From the NCBI GenBank assembly GCA_017439555.1, contig JAFSIZ010000056.1, positions 1 through 35,812 of the forward strand: 35,812 nt of DNA. The letters run 5' to 3'. Under the pieces are notes generated by a model. The model was given only the letters and a program-made list of their open reading frames with translations, was not told the origin of the DNA and did not search any database. Made by a program: the position numbers and the translations under genes. Numbering within the stretch: the first letter of the stretch is position 1; each line of letters starts with the position of its first letter. Below, one piece after another: positions 7,655 to 16,989 of this stretch. This DNA comes from Oscillospiraceae bacterium (GTDB lineage: Bacteria > Bacillota > Clostridia > Oscillospirales > JAAYXM01).

Positions 7655-10600
7655 GTGGCAGCGGATTATATCGGTAACTATGCCGTTGCATCAAACTTCA
7701 CCCTTGATGGCGGACTCACATCAGAACCTGTTCCGATGATGATAAAGACATATTCCGATTCTGTTCGCGTATTTGACGGAGGGGGAACAGCAAACCTTTC
7801 AACAAAAGTGTTTATGAGCGACGGAACGGAAAAGAAAGCCACAAACGCGGTTTACACAGCGCTCACACCTGAATTTGCAACAATTGATGAAGCAACAGGT
7901 ATAATGACAGGTGTTGCACCCGGTGAGGCAAAGTTTGAAGTAACAGCAACAGAAAACGGAAAAGAATATAAAGCAGAAATTTCTCTTCCTGTTGTAAGCA
8001 ATAAGCTTGCCGGTATAACGGTGAAATATGACCTTTCGGGGGCTATAAGCAAGCTTTCGGCAGCAGGGGCAACGCTTAATGGAGAAGAGAGCTTCTTTGG
8101 TAAGGGCTACAGTGCATTTTCCTATGATGAAACCAATGGTTTCTTTGAATATGCTGCCAACAAAACAAAAGGTAAATATAGTTGGGATGATGATGGCTAC
8201 AATTATCCGGTAACAATTTCAAGCCGTCAGATAACGAGAATGAGAACGATGGACGGCGCAAACGGTCTGCAATTCCTCTCGTTCTATAAAGCGAGCGAAG
8301 GTGAATTTTCCTCTTGGTGGGCGTTGAAAATAAAAGTCCCGGCAAGCGGTATTTACACACCGCGTGCTTCATATTGGAAGTATAATAAAGACGGTGAAAC
8401 CTATCTCGATTATTTCCTTATAAAAAATACCGGTGAGGATATAAAAACGCTTCTTGATGACAGTAAATTCACAACCGACAGTGAGAATTATATAGGAAGC
8501 AAAGCTTGTGAGGATACAAGCATATCCGGTGCACAGAAGGTTATAGTTGATGAGGCTTTTGAAAACAGTGTAAATCTTGAGTCAGGAGAGTATTATCTTG
8601 TATATAAGCCTCGAATAGTCAAAAATTCCTCAAACTATATCGGCAACTATTCTATCGCATCGAGTTTCACTCTTGACGGCGGCAACACAAAAGCGCCTGT
8701 GCCGATGTCGGTCCGTATAAAGGCTGATAGCGGCAGCATCGTCACGGGCGGCGGAATTGCCAAGGTGACGGCAGATGTCTATTTAAGCGATGGCACTGTC
8801 AGAACAACAGATGACGTGAAGCTTACTGCCATCACTCCGGATTTCGCAACAGTTGATGAAACCTTCGGCGTAATTATCGGAAATAAAGCCGGTGTTGCAA
8901 AGTTTACTTGCGAAGTAAGCTTTGGTGGAAAAACTCTTGACGGCGAATTTTCGATAGACGTTGTTGAAAATACCTCAAGACCGGGCGAAGGTGAGCTCAT
9001 CACCTATGATATTTCTTCGCGCCTCGATAAAGCATCAAGTGTGAACGGAGCGGACAGCTTCGGAGGTCTTGGCTACAGCGCGCTTTCATATGATTCAAAC
9101 GACGGTCTTTGGGAATATGCCGCAAACAAGACCAACGGAAAATACAGCTGGGATGAAGGCGGATGGACACATACCACCTATAATGTCGATAAATCTCTTG
9201 GCGGTGGTGGTTACACCCGATTCAGACAATCTGCAGATTCAAAAAGAAACGGCTTGCAGATGCTTGCGAAATACGACACGTGGTTTGCAATAAAAATCAA
9301 AGTGCCGAAGGCAGGTCTGTACCTTCCTGCATCAACCTACTGGATGTATGGCGGAAGAGGAAACGGCGCTGAGAGCTATATGGATTATTTCCTTATAAAG
9401 AATGACGGAACGGAAATGAGCGCTCTTCTTGACAGCGCAAACCTCACAACTTCTTCAAATGGATATATAGGAAGCAAATCGAGCGTTGATTCTTCTCTTG
9501 CAAGCGGACAGAGCTTTGTCTTTGATGAACCGTTTGATGATAAGATAAGCCTTGAAGATGGCGAATATTACCTTGTCTATAAGCCGCGCAGCATCAAGGG
9601 TAGCGACAACTATGTATGTGCATCCAACTTCACGCTTGACGGTGTAAACTGTGTCAAGGACGTTTATGTAAACGCAAAGACAGATATCGAATGGGATGAG
9701 GAGAGTAAAATCTCCGTTCTCCCGATCCGTCTTGACGGAACTGCAGTTGCAGAGGGAGATTACACAGTTACGTATTCATCCTCAAAGACAACGGTTGCAA
9801 CAGTTTCGGATGACGGCGTTGTCAAGGGAATTAACGAAGGCAGCGCAACAATCGATGTGACGGTATCCGACGGAATAGGCTCAATCACAAAGAGTTTTGT
9901 TTTTAATGTTACCGATAACTCCGGTATGAAGGATGTTATTTTCAACATCGCAGATAAAATTTATCTCAATCAGAAGATACTTCTCGATGCCGATGCTGTT
10001 ATGAACAGCGAAAACGTTCTTGATATTCCCGATGATTGCATATCATATAGCGTTTCACCTTCGGATATCATAACGATCAGCGGCGGTGTTCTGCTCGCCG
10101 TAAAAGAAGGAACGGCAACCGTAACAACAGATATTGAGTTCAAAGGCGAGAAAAAGAGCCTTGTAAATGAAATTACTGTTGTTCCGGGAACGGGAAAAAC
10201 AGAACCGACAATATATACAAATAAAGAGCGCGGAAATGCGCTCAACAATATCGCAAAATATGATTGGGCAAAAAAGACACAGAAAAACGCTATAAAGAAC
10301 GCGGACAGTGTTCTTGAGAGAATTGATATTCTCCGCTCGCAGATTTTCGGTGAAGGACTTCCTCGCGGACGTCAGCTTGGATGTAAGGGAGATGAATATT
10401 ATATCTATTGCCGTTACTGCCACGCGAGAATAGACGGTGATTATTCATGGTCCTGCAGTTTTGCAGTAAATCCCTGGAAGGTACAGTGTACAGCGTGTAA
10501 GAACTATTTCCCGTCAAACGATTTTGAGAGCTTCCTGAATCTCGGTCTTGATGAAACAGGCCTGTTCTTTGATGTTGACAGAGCAAGACAGGCTCACCAC

Positions 10601-13600
10601 GAAATGCTCTTCCACGGAGACGGAAGCGAATGTACCTGTGAAAAGCCGAAGACGGCAAACACTCCCGAGTGGTATATCTTCTATGGCTACGGCAATCCCG
10701 AGGGATATCTCTATAACGAGCTTTATAAAGAAATAAGAGAAAGCAACACTGACCCGTGGGGCGATAAGATAACCTGGAACGGAGAAACAGGTGCAGATCT
10801 TGGAACATACAAGGATGAGAACAGCGGTGAAATCCTCTGGACAGGCGGCTCGATGTGGGGCGTTGATGACGGCTGGGGATATCTCCCGGGAAGAAAATAT
10901 GATGACGGTCTCACAGAGCGCCACGGTTATATCGCGCTTTATAACTACAAGTTCTGGATGCATATATATAATGGTGTTCTTACAACTGTAGGAGATGCCT
11001 ATCTCTATACAGGCGATGAAAAATACGGTCTCGCCGGTGCTAAATTCCTTGATAGAGTTGCGGATGTTTGGGGAAGCTTTAATATGTATTATTTCAGGGA
11101 CAAATTCCTCAACACTCACGGCGGCTCGGGATATGGTGCTGCGACGGGAAGAATCAATGATAACGAGCTTGGAAGAGCTTTCTGCTATGCAGTTGATACC
11201 TTCTATCCGATGATAACAAACGAAAAGCTTATGCGTGAGCTCTCTGCAGATGCCGAAAGCCGCGGACTTGCAAACAAGAAAACAAGCTCCGAAGATATCT
11301 GGCGCAACTGGGCGGACGGAATTCTCATCGCAAGTGCTGATATGTGTATGGACGGGCGTATCAACGGAAACTACGGGCAGGCTCAGGCAGTTGCGGCTCT
11401 TGCGGCGATAGCGCTTCATGAGCAGCCGAAGACAGATGAAATAATCGAATGGCTTTACCGCTCCGGTGGAACACAGAGCGACGGAACGGTCTCAGGCGGA
11501 AACTTCGAAGCAAAGCTTATGAACGATGTAGACCGTGACGGCTTCGGAAACGAAGCATCTCCGAGATATAATACCTCGTGGGTTGGAACTTTGCGCATAT
11601 TTGCAGACCAGCTCCGAAACTACGATGGAGATAAAAACTACAACCCGTATGAAAATGCGAAGTTTGCAAAGATGTATGACCCACAGACGAATATTCTTCT
11701 TGCAAATTCCAAGCATCCAAACATTGGTGACGCAGGAAGTCCTGCTTCAATTACCGTAAACGGTGCGGCAAGCGTATGGTATAATGCGTTTACAAAAATT
11801 GAAAACGAAGAATATAAGCGCAAGATTGCGCAGTATCTGTATTACATAACAGACGGAAATCTCAAGCAGTTCGGCAACAGCATATTTGCAGCAAATCCCG
11901 AAAGTGCGGAAGATGAACTTATGAAATATGTTGATGAAGATGCCGAGATGGGAAGCATAATGCTTGGTGGATACGGTTTCGCCGCACTTCGCGACGGTAA
12001 CAACTATAAATCAGCAAGCGCAGATACCGATAGCAATACCCATCGCGATTTCTGGATGTGGTTTGGAAACACGGGAGCATCTCATTCTCATGCGGATGCG
12101 TTGAATGTCGGTATTGATGCATTCGGGCTTGACCTCGCGCCGGATCTCGGATATCCTGAGGATACAAGCTACACACCTAACCGCCTCCAGTGGGTAAACA
12201 CAACCCTTTCTCACAACACTGTTGTAGTTGACGAAAAGGGACAGGGAGCGGTTAAAGGTATCCACGGTTATCCCTACCACTTTGATGACAGCGGAAAGGT
12301 CAAGCTTATGGATGCGGATATGAAATCCGTCTATCCGCAGACTGAGAATTACCGCAGAACTATCGTTATGATTGAAGCAAACGATGAAGTTGCCTATGGT
12401 ATTGACTTCTTCCGTGTAACGGGAGGAAACCATCACCTCTATAGCTTCCATTCTCAGGCGGAAAACGCATATCCGATAAGCGGAATTGAACTTACGCCCG
12501 ACCCCGTTGTTCAGGATAAGGACGGAAAGGATATAGTAGGAAGCTATGCCGGACCCGAGGCACCTTTCGGAAACGACCCGTGGACGAAGGATGCATGGAG
12601 CTATGAAACCTTCTATCCGCGCGGATATACGTGGCTACGCAATGTCCGTCGTGATAAAGAGCCTGAGAGTCAGTTCACGGTTGAGTTTGATGTCAAGGAC
12701 TATCGCAAGGTACTTAAAGACAGCTCCGGCATAAAGCTTCGCCTCACTCAGCTGAATAACTTCACTCCGACTGAGGTTGCAATCGCAGGCGGCTATATGA
12801 CGGTAAAGAGCGACACCAAGATGATGCCGAAGACCTTGGATTACGTTCTTGTTGAGCGTGAAGGTGAAAATCTTGACAGCTTGTTCACAACGGTATATCA
12901 GCCTTATCGCAACACTCCGTATATTGAGTCGGTTGAAGAGCTTGATATAAAGATTAAGGGCGGAAATGAGAACAGCGGCGATATAGCTCGCGCCGTCAAG
13001 GTAAAGCATACGGAAGCAAGCGGCGGAAGATGCGACTATGTTGTTTATGCAACCAATAAAGATGTTGTGTATACAATAACCGATAGTGATTTCAGCTTCG
13101 ATTTCTCGGGATTCGTTGGGGTCTATACTCTCAACTCAAACGGCGCAATGATTTACCGCTATGTAAATGACGGAACGATAATCGGCGAAGAAACAGGAAA
13201 GCCTTCGGCATATGAAGGAACGGTTGTTTCTTTCCAAAAGGAAAATGCATTCGATAACTATATCGATGTAAATATCAACTGTGATGATTTGAGCGATATT
13301 GCAGGAAAATATATCTATGTGAATAACGACGGTGTTCACAATGCTGCATATCAGATTGTTTCCGCCTCTGAAAATCAGGATGGAACCATCCGACTTAACC
13401 TCGGAACAGTAACGTTGATACGCTCACTCATCGATAAGAATGACATCGATAAGGGTTATGTATACAACATTAAGGAAGGACAGACTTTCTCAATTCCGAC
13501 ATCGTTTGTTGATGCAAGTGTTCCGGAATTTGAAGAAGTAAGCGATTCGCTGAGCACAACTGCAGGAAGTACGATAAACGTAACACTAAGAGCGAAGAGT

Positions 13601-14587
13601 CCTATTAAAGAGGGCGCTCCGGCGATTACATACATCGGAACAAGTCTTCCGCGCGGCGCAACGCTCGATGAGGAGACCGGTGTGCTTTCGTGGAAACCGA
13701 CGGCTTCACAGATAGGTGAAAACCATATAGCAATAACTGCGCGCGACTCCGACGGCAGAGAGAGCACGATCCACTTTGACATAACGGTCTACGGTTCAAC
13801 ATCCGGCGGTGCAGGCGGTGGCGGCGTAAGTGGAAATACAGGCGCACCTGCTCCATCCACACCGTCAGATGACAAGGGCGATGTAGGGACCGGCCTCCCG
13901 GACGGTCCGTCAAAGGATGACAGCACGGCCTCAGGTGGTGTTGAAAACGTCCGCTTCATCGACCTTGGCAACCACGCTTGGGCGGAGTCGGCAATTAACT
14001 CCCTTGCAGATGAAGGTATAATCAAGGGAACAAGCGGAAACACATTCTCACCTGCGGCTAACATCACGCGCGCAGACTTCGCAATTCTCCTTGTCCGCGC
14101 CTTTAAGTTATCTTCCGAGAATGAAGAGAACTTCGCAGATGTTTCTGTATCCGACTACTTTGCAAAAGAGCTTGCAGTTGCGAGAAACACAGGGCTTATC
14201 AATGGTGTCGGCGAGAACAATTTCGCACCTCGCAACAATATCACCCGTCAGGATATGATGGTGATAGTTTACAGAGCACTCAATAGCCTTCCCCTTGAGG
14301 TAGCGGAGCGTGAGCGGAGTGTCGGCGCGGCAATGAATGATAGTCCGGTGGACTATCAGAACCGCGACGTGACCGAGCCACAGCGAGACAAGGTGGCGCC
14401 GAAGGCGACGGATGAGGTGTCAGCTTCCGACTTCAATCAAGTCTCCGACTACGCTCGCGAAGCAGTCACCGCACTCGTCAATGCAAAGCTTGTCAACGGT
14501 AAGAACGGACTTATTGAGCCGTTGGCAAACACAACACGCGCCGAAGTCGCAGTTCTCATTCAGAGAATACTTGATTTTATCGGCTGA
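7655..14587 (+). CDS. SLH-anchored heparinase II/III-like polysaccharide lyase (main part of frameshifted gene)
   Basis: Order along the gene: end of module 1 and BIG_2 (to about 8010), module 2 (8012-8690) and BIG_2, module 3 (8995-9645) and two BIG_2-like domains (to 10190), lyase core (about 10195-13110), beta domain, He_PIG-type Ig domain (13540-13795), a Gly/Ser/Pro linker, and three SLH repeats (13949-14584). The core has the helical toroid plus beta-sandwich pattern of heparinase II/III-like lyases, including ASHSHADALNVGIDAFG near 12080, DLGYP, and IDFFRVTGGNHHLYSFH. A zinc-ribbon-like pair CRYC (near 10408) and CTAC (near 10492) precedes PSNDF. SLH repeats bind cell-wall pyruvylated glycans, so the enzyme sits on the surface. 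Substrate is inferred as uronate-containing. A 105-base in-frame insert interrupts the SLH region. The GTG at 7655 has no convincing ribosome binding site; translation really starts at 6924. Confidence 0.8.
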   Translation: MAADYIGNYAVASNFTLDGGLTSEPVPMMIKTYSDSVRVFDGGGTANLSTKVFMSDGTEKKATNAVYTALTPEFATIDEATGIMTGVAPGEAKFEVTATENGKEYKAEISLPVVSNKLAGITVKYDLSGAISKLSAAGATLNGEESFFGKGYSAFSYDETNGFFEYAANKTKGKYSWDDDGYNYPVTISSRQITRMRTMDGANGLQFLSFYKASEGEFSSWWALKIKVPASGIYTPRASYWKYNKDGETYLDYFLIKNTGEDIKTLLDDSKFTTDSENYIGSKACEDTSISGAQKVIVDEAFENSVNLESGEYYLVYKPRIVKNSSNYIGNYSIASSFTLDGGNTKAPVPMSVRIKADSGSIVTGGGIAKVTADVYLSDGTVRTTDDVKLTAITPDFATVDETFGVIIGNKAGVAKFTCEVSFGGKTLDGEFSIDVVENTSRPGEGELITYDISSRLDKASSVNGADSFGGLGYSALSYDSNDGLWEYAANKTNGKYSWDEGGWTHTTYNVDKSLGGGGYTRFRQSADSKRNGLQMLAKYDTWFAIKIKVPKAGLYLPASTYWMYGGRGNGAESYMDYFLIKNDGTEMSALLDSANLTTSSNGYIGSKSSVDSSLASGQSFVFDEPFDDKISLEDGEYYLVYKPRSIKGSDNYVCASNFTLDGVNCVKDVYVNAKTDIEWDEESKISVLPIRLDGTAVAEGDYTVTYSSSKTTVATVSDDGVVKGINEGSATIDVTVSDGIGSITKSFVFNVTDNSGMKDVIFNIADKIYLNQKILLDADAVMNSENVLDIPDDCISYSVSPSDIITISGGVLLAVKEGTATVTTDIEFKGEKKSLVNEITVVPGTGKTEPTIYTNKERGNALNNIAKYDWAKKTQKNAIKNADSVLERIDILRSQIFGEGLPRGRQLGCKGDEYYIYCRYCHARIDGDYSWSCSFAVNPWKVQCTACKNYFPSNDFESFLNLGLDETGLFFDVDRARQAHHEMLFHGDGSECTCEKPKTANTPEWYIFYGYGNPEGYLYNELYKEIRESNTDPWGDKITWNGETGADLGTYKDENSGEILWTGGSMWGVDDGWGYLPGRKYDDGLTERHGYIALYNYKFWMHIYNGVLTTVGDAYLYTGDEKYGLAGAKFLDRVADVWGSFNMYYFRDKFLNTHGGSGYGAATGRINDNELGRAFCYAVDTFYPMITNEKLMRELSADAESRGLANKKTSSEDIWRNWADGILIASADMCMDGRINGNYGQAQAVAALAAIALHEQPKTDEIIEWLYRSGGTQSDGTVSGGNFEAKLMNDVDRDGFGNEASPRYNTSWVGTLRIFADQLRNYDGDKNYNPYENAKFAKMYDPQTNILLANSKHPNIGDAGSPASITVNGAASVWYNAFTKIENEEYKRKIAQYLYYITDGNLKQFGNSIFAANPESAEDELMKYVDEDAEMGSIMLGGYGFAALRDGNNYKSASADTDSNTHRDFWMWFGNTGASHSHADALNVGIDAFGLDLAPDLGYPEDTSYTPNRLQWVNTTLSHNTVVVDEKGQGAVKGIHGYPYHFDDSGKVKLMDADMKSVYPQTENYRRTIVMIEANDEVAYGIDFFRVTGGNHHLYSFHSQAENAYPISGIELTPDPVVQDKDGKDIVGSYAGPEAPFGNDPWTKDAWSYETFYPRGYTWLRNVRRDKEPESQFTVEFDVKDYRKVLKDSSGIKLRLTQLNNFTPTEVAIAGGYMTVKSDTKMMPKTLDYVLVEREGENLDSLFTTVYQPYRNTPYIESVEELDIKIKGGNENSGDIARAVKVKHTEASGGRCDYVVYATNKDVVYTITDSDFSFDFSGFVGVYTLNSNGAMIYRYVNDGTIIGEETGKPSAYEGTVVSFQKENAFDNYIDVNINCDDLSDIAGKYIYVNNDGVHNAAYQIVSASENQDGTIRLNLGTVTLIRSLIDKNDIDKGYVYNIKEGQTFSIPTSFVDASVPEFEEVSDSLSTTAGSTINVTLRAKSPIKEGAPAITYIGTSLPRGATLDEETGVLSWKPTASQIGENHIAITARDSDGRESTIHFDITVYGSTSGGAGGGGVSGNTGAPAPSTPSDDKGDVGTGLPDGPSKDDSTASGGVENVRFIDLGNHAWAESAINSLADEGIIKGTSGNTFSPAANITRADFAILLVRAFKLSSENEENFADVSVSDYFAKELAVARNTGLINGVGENNFAPRNNITRQDMMVIVYRALNSLPLEVAERERSVGAAMNDSPVDYQNRDVTEPQRDKVAPKATDEVSASDFNQVSDYAREAVTALVNAKLVNGKNGLIEPLANTTRAEVAVLIQRILDFIG
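14300..14404 (+). repeat. 105-bp in-frame palindromic insert inside the SLH coding region
   Basis: The paralogous SLH region at 31020-31045 runs LPLE-ATDEVSA without a break. Here 35 residues (VAERERS ... DKVAPK) lie between LPLE and ATDEVSA. The DNA contains a perfect stem TGATAGTCC-GGT-GGACTATCA, flanked by GCGG/CCGC and by TCGGCGC/GCGCCGA. The inserted peptide is highly charged and unlike SLH sequence. It may be a mobile palindromic repeat inserted in frame, or an ancestral segment deleted from the paralogue. Confidence 0.65.
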
Positions 14588-14595
14588 AAAAATAG

Positions 14596-14622
14596 CAAGG
14601 GCAGAGATTTTCTCTGCCCTTG
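14596..14622 (+). other. Intergenic hairpin without a T tract
   Basis: CAAGGGCAGAGA (14596-14607) and TCTCTGCCCTTG (14611-14622) make a perfect 12-bp stem with a TTT loop. It lies 8 bases after the lyase stop codon and 24 bases before the next start codon, and is followed by GAGATGAAAAAG, not by T residues. It mirrors the hairpin after the previous gene. Confidence 0.6.
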
Positions 14623-14646
14623 AGATGAAAAAGAAAGGGATAAACG

Positions 14647-16866
14647 ATGCATAAGAAATTGTTATGTGCATTAATGGCTTTGGTTATGATTATTTCGATG
14701 AATTCAAATGCAACTCTTGCCGCTTCTGATGAAAAGGCAGGGATATATACCGATATAGGTAAAGAATATTGGGCGCATTCACAGATTGTGAAGTGCACGG
14801 AATCGGGATGGCTTGACGGCTATCCGGACGGAACATTCAAGCCGGAAGACCCGATAACAAGAGCGGAAGCAATAAAGACCTTTGCGAAATTTATGAATAA
14901 GACGGAAAGAAAGCCTGCAAACGTAAAATTCAAGGATGTCGAATCTGATGCGTGGTTCTATTCTTATATCGGTGCAGCGGAAAGCATTTTTCCGGCATCG
15001 TGGCTTGCAACAGGAAATCTCTCTCCCGATAAGGCATTGACGCGCGAAGAAACCGTATATATGACGGTGATGGCGATGGGCTATGGCGCAGAAGCTGAGA
15101 TTGCAAACCCGTATCTCATCATAAATGCATATTCCGACAATGCGGATATTTCCGAGACGATGAAGCCGTTTTTCTCACTTGCAACCTCTAAAGGAATAAT
15201 CACGGGCTACAGTGACGGAATGGCAAGGCCTGCGGGTGAAGTGACACGCGCCGAGCTGTCCGCAATTCTCTGCAGAGCACTTGAGGTTCCGGAAAAGCAC
15301 AGACTCCGCGATGAATTTGCAAAGAAAAACAACATTTGTGAAACGAATGCAATCGGTGTTTCTGATGCGCTTCTCCTTCAGTCAACAGGAGATTATCTGA
15401 CCACTGAAGTAGTTGCGAAAAATGACGGATACTACACTCTCGCCATCGACTATTCCCACGATAGCTATGAAATCACAACGAAGGTCATAGTGACTTATGA
15501 AGACGGAACGCAGGTTACAAGCAACTGCGGCTTGCTCAGCGGAAAGCAGAAGCTTTCGCTTCCCATATATCTCAGAAAAGGCGCAAACAAGGTGCGCTTC
15601 CAGCATTCGCTCCGCCAGCTTCCGCATTATATTCTCCCGGTTTATATCTATGGTGTTGAGTGCAGTGCAAACGAAGAAGCGCTTGAATATTCAATTTCAC
15701 CGAAAAATGCACGCCTCTTCCTCGATAAACCCAAAACACCGCTGACGGTTATCAAAAACTGGAAGGAAGAGCTTGTCGAAATCAGAACCGAGGACGGAAA
15801 GATAGTTCCGTTTGAATACAAGCAGCTCGGAGACACGGCATACACGGAATCGATGATCAGCGTTTCCCTCGATAAAACCGCGATGGCAAAGCTTTCGGAA
15901 GGAAAGCACATTTTAAGCTATCACCTCGCAAACGGAAAGATTCTCACTCAGGAATTTGAGGTTACAAAGACAACGCCGGAAACAGAGCTTGAATTCATCA
16001 ATTTCAGTGTCGGCAAAGCAAACTCCACGCTTATGAGACTTCCCAACGGAAAATATCTTCTCATCGATTCGGGATATGACTCAACCGCAGAGGAGAAGAT
16101 CATTCCGTATCTTAAAAAGCACAACATCAAGCTCGATTATTACATTCTCACTCATTTCCACAAAGACCACTGGGGAAAAAAGGATGAGATCCTTGAAATG
16201 AATGGTATCACAAAGCCTGATGCAGAAAAGGTCGAGGAGCTCATAAAGAAGAGCCCGGAGGAGCGCTATGCATATCTCCGCAACTTCGGATATATCGATT
16301 CAACAATGGTCTGCTATTATGACGAGCTCGATAAAATATGGGATCTCGGCGGCGCAGATGTTCTTATAACCAACAGCCGTTATACGGAGGACGGAGCAAA
16401 GGGTGAGGTATATAACAAGCCCTTCTACCGCATAGATGAGCACAACTATGAAAATGCAACATCAATATCCTTTATGCTGGATTATAAAGGCTTCCGCTAT
16501 TTCCATGCATCGGATAACTATGCCTTCTGCCTTGAGAGATATATGAGCGATATGATAAAGGCAAAAAGAAGCGATGAGCTTTCTTGCCACTGGTATTACG
16601 GCAACCATCACTTCCAGTATGACATCAGCCCGGAATTTATCAAAAAGCTCAATCCGATTGCGGTCTTTGTTCCGAATAATGACGGCGCATATCACCGCGC
16701 GACATACAGACAACATTATAAAAATGAAGTCGAAAACTTTATGTTCTTCGGAAAGCGCCTTGCCGACACTCTCATTTCCCACGAGGTCGGAAGCGCAGTT
16801 GTTCGCGTGAACAGCGGTGACGATTGGTATTATGAAACAATAAGTGATGAGGATATGTATAAGTAA
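14647..16866 (+). CDS. SLH-anchored metallo-beta-lactamase-fold hydrolase
   Basis: A 739-aa exported protein. A signal peptide covers about residues 1-26. Three SLH repeats follow at about 35-85 (YTDIGKEYWAHSQI ... GYPDGTFKPEDPITRAE), 97-150 and 165-215. A beta-sandwich linker region covers 230-440. Residues 445-735 form a metallo-beta-lactamase fold of the ComEC/Rec2-like kind: NFSVGKANSTLMRL, LLIDSGY, and the metal motif H503-F-H505-K-D507-H508-W. Carrying SLH at the N terminus and an MBL domain at the C terminus is unusual. Known MBL-fold enzymes cleave esters, lactams, phosphodiesters or sulfates; the substrate here is unknown. The position in the lyase operon suggests it trims substituents or products at the cell surface. 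It is not a plausible antibiotic-resistance gene. AAAGGGA precedes the ATG. Confidence 0.75.
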   Translation: MHKKLLCALMALVMIISMNSNATLAASDEKAGIYTDIGKEYWAHSQIVKCTESGWLDGYPDGTFKPEDPITRAEAIKTFAKFMNKTERKPANVKFKDVESDAWFYSYIGAAESIFPASWLATGNLSPDKALTREETVYMTVMAMGYGAEAEIANPYLIINAYSDNADISETMKPFFSLATSKGIITGYSDGMARPAGEVTRAELSAILCRALEVPEKHRLRDEFAKKNNICETNAIGVSDALLLQSTGDYLTTEVVAKNDGYYTLAIDYSHDSYEITTKVIVTYEDGTQVTSNCGLLSGKQKLSLPIYLRKGANKVRFQHSLRQLPHYILPVYIYGVECSANEEALEYSISPKNARLFLDKPKTPLTVIKNWKEELVEIRTEDGKIVPFEYKQLGDTAYTESMISVSLDKTAMAKLSEGKHILSYHLANGKILTQEFEVTKTTPETELEFINFSVGKANSTLMRLPNGKYLLIDSGYDSTAEEKIIPYLKKHNIKLDYYILTHFHKDHWGKKDEILEMNGITKPDAEKVEELIKKSPEERYAYLRNFGYIDSTMVCYYDELDKIWDLGGADVLITNSRYTEDGAKGEVYNKPFYRIDEHNYENATSISFMLDYKGFRYFHASDNYAFCLERYMSDMIKAKRSDELSCHWYYGNHHFQYDISPEFIKKLNPIAVFVPNNDGAYHRATYRQHYKNEVENFMFFGKRLADTLISHEVGSAVVRVNSGDDWYYETISDEDMYK

Positions 16867-16884
16867 TATTTTGCAGAAGTGTGT

Positions 16885-16954
16885 TTTGTGCATATGCAAA
16901 TATAATGAGATTGGACTTTTTTGTATTGCCTGATTCTTCGGGTAGTGATATAAT
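16885..16954 (+). promoter_or_regulatory. Internal promoter with a palindromic site
   Basis: TTGCCT (16926-16931) and TATAAT (16949-16954) are 17 bases apart and the -10 is extended (TGATATAAT). Upstream, TTTGTGCATATGCAAA (16885-16900) contains the perfect palindrome TGCATATGCA and loosely resembles the site before GH88. The gap between genes is 123 bases with no clear terminator. Confidence 0.6.
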
Positions 16955-16989
16955 GAAACAAATTTCATATTATATGAAAGGTGAATCTT

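Noticed and set aside
14647..16866. Metallo-beta-lactamase domain as a beta-lactam resistance enzyme
   Set aside because: It is a ComEC/Rec2-like MBL subtype, wall-anchored by SLH repeats and located in a polysaccharide operon; nothing indicates beta-lactam as substrate.
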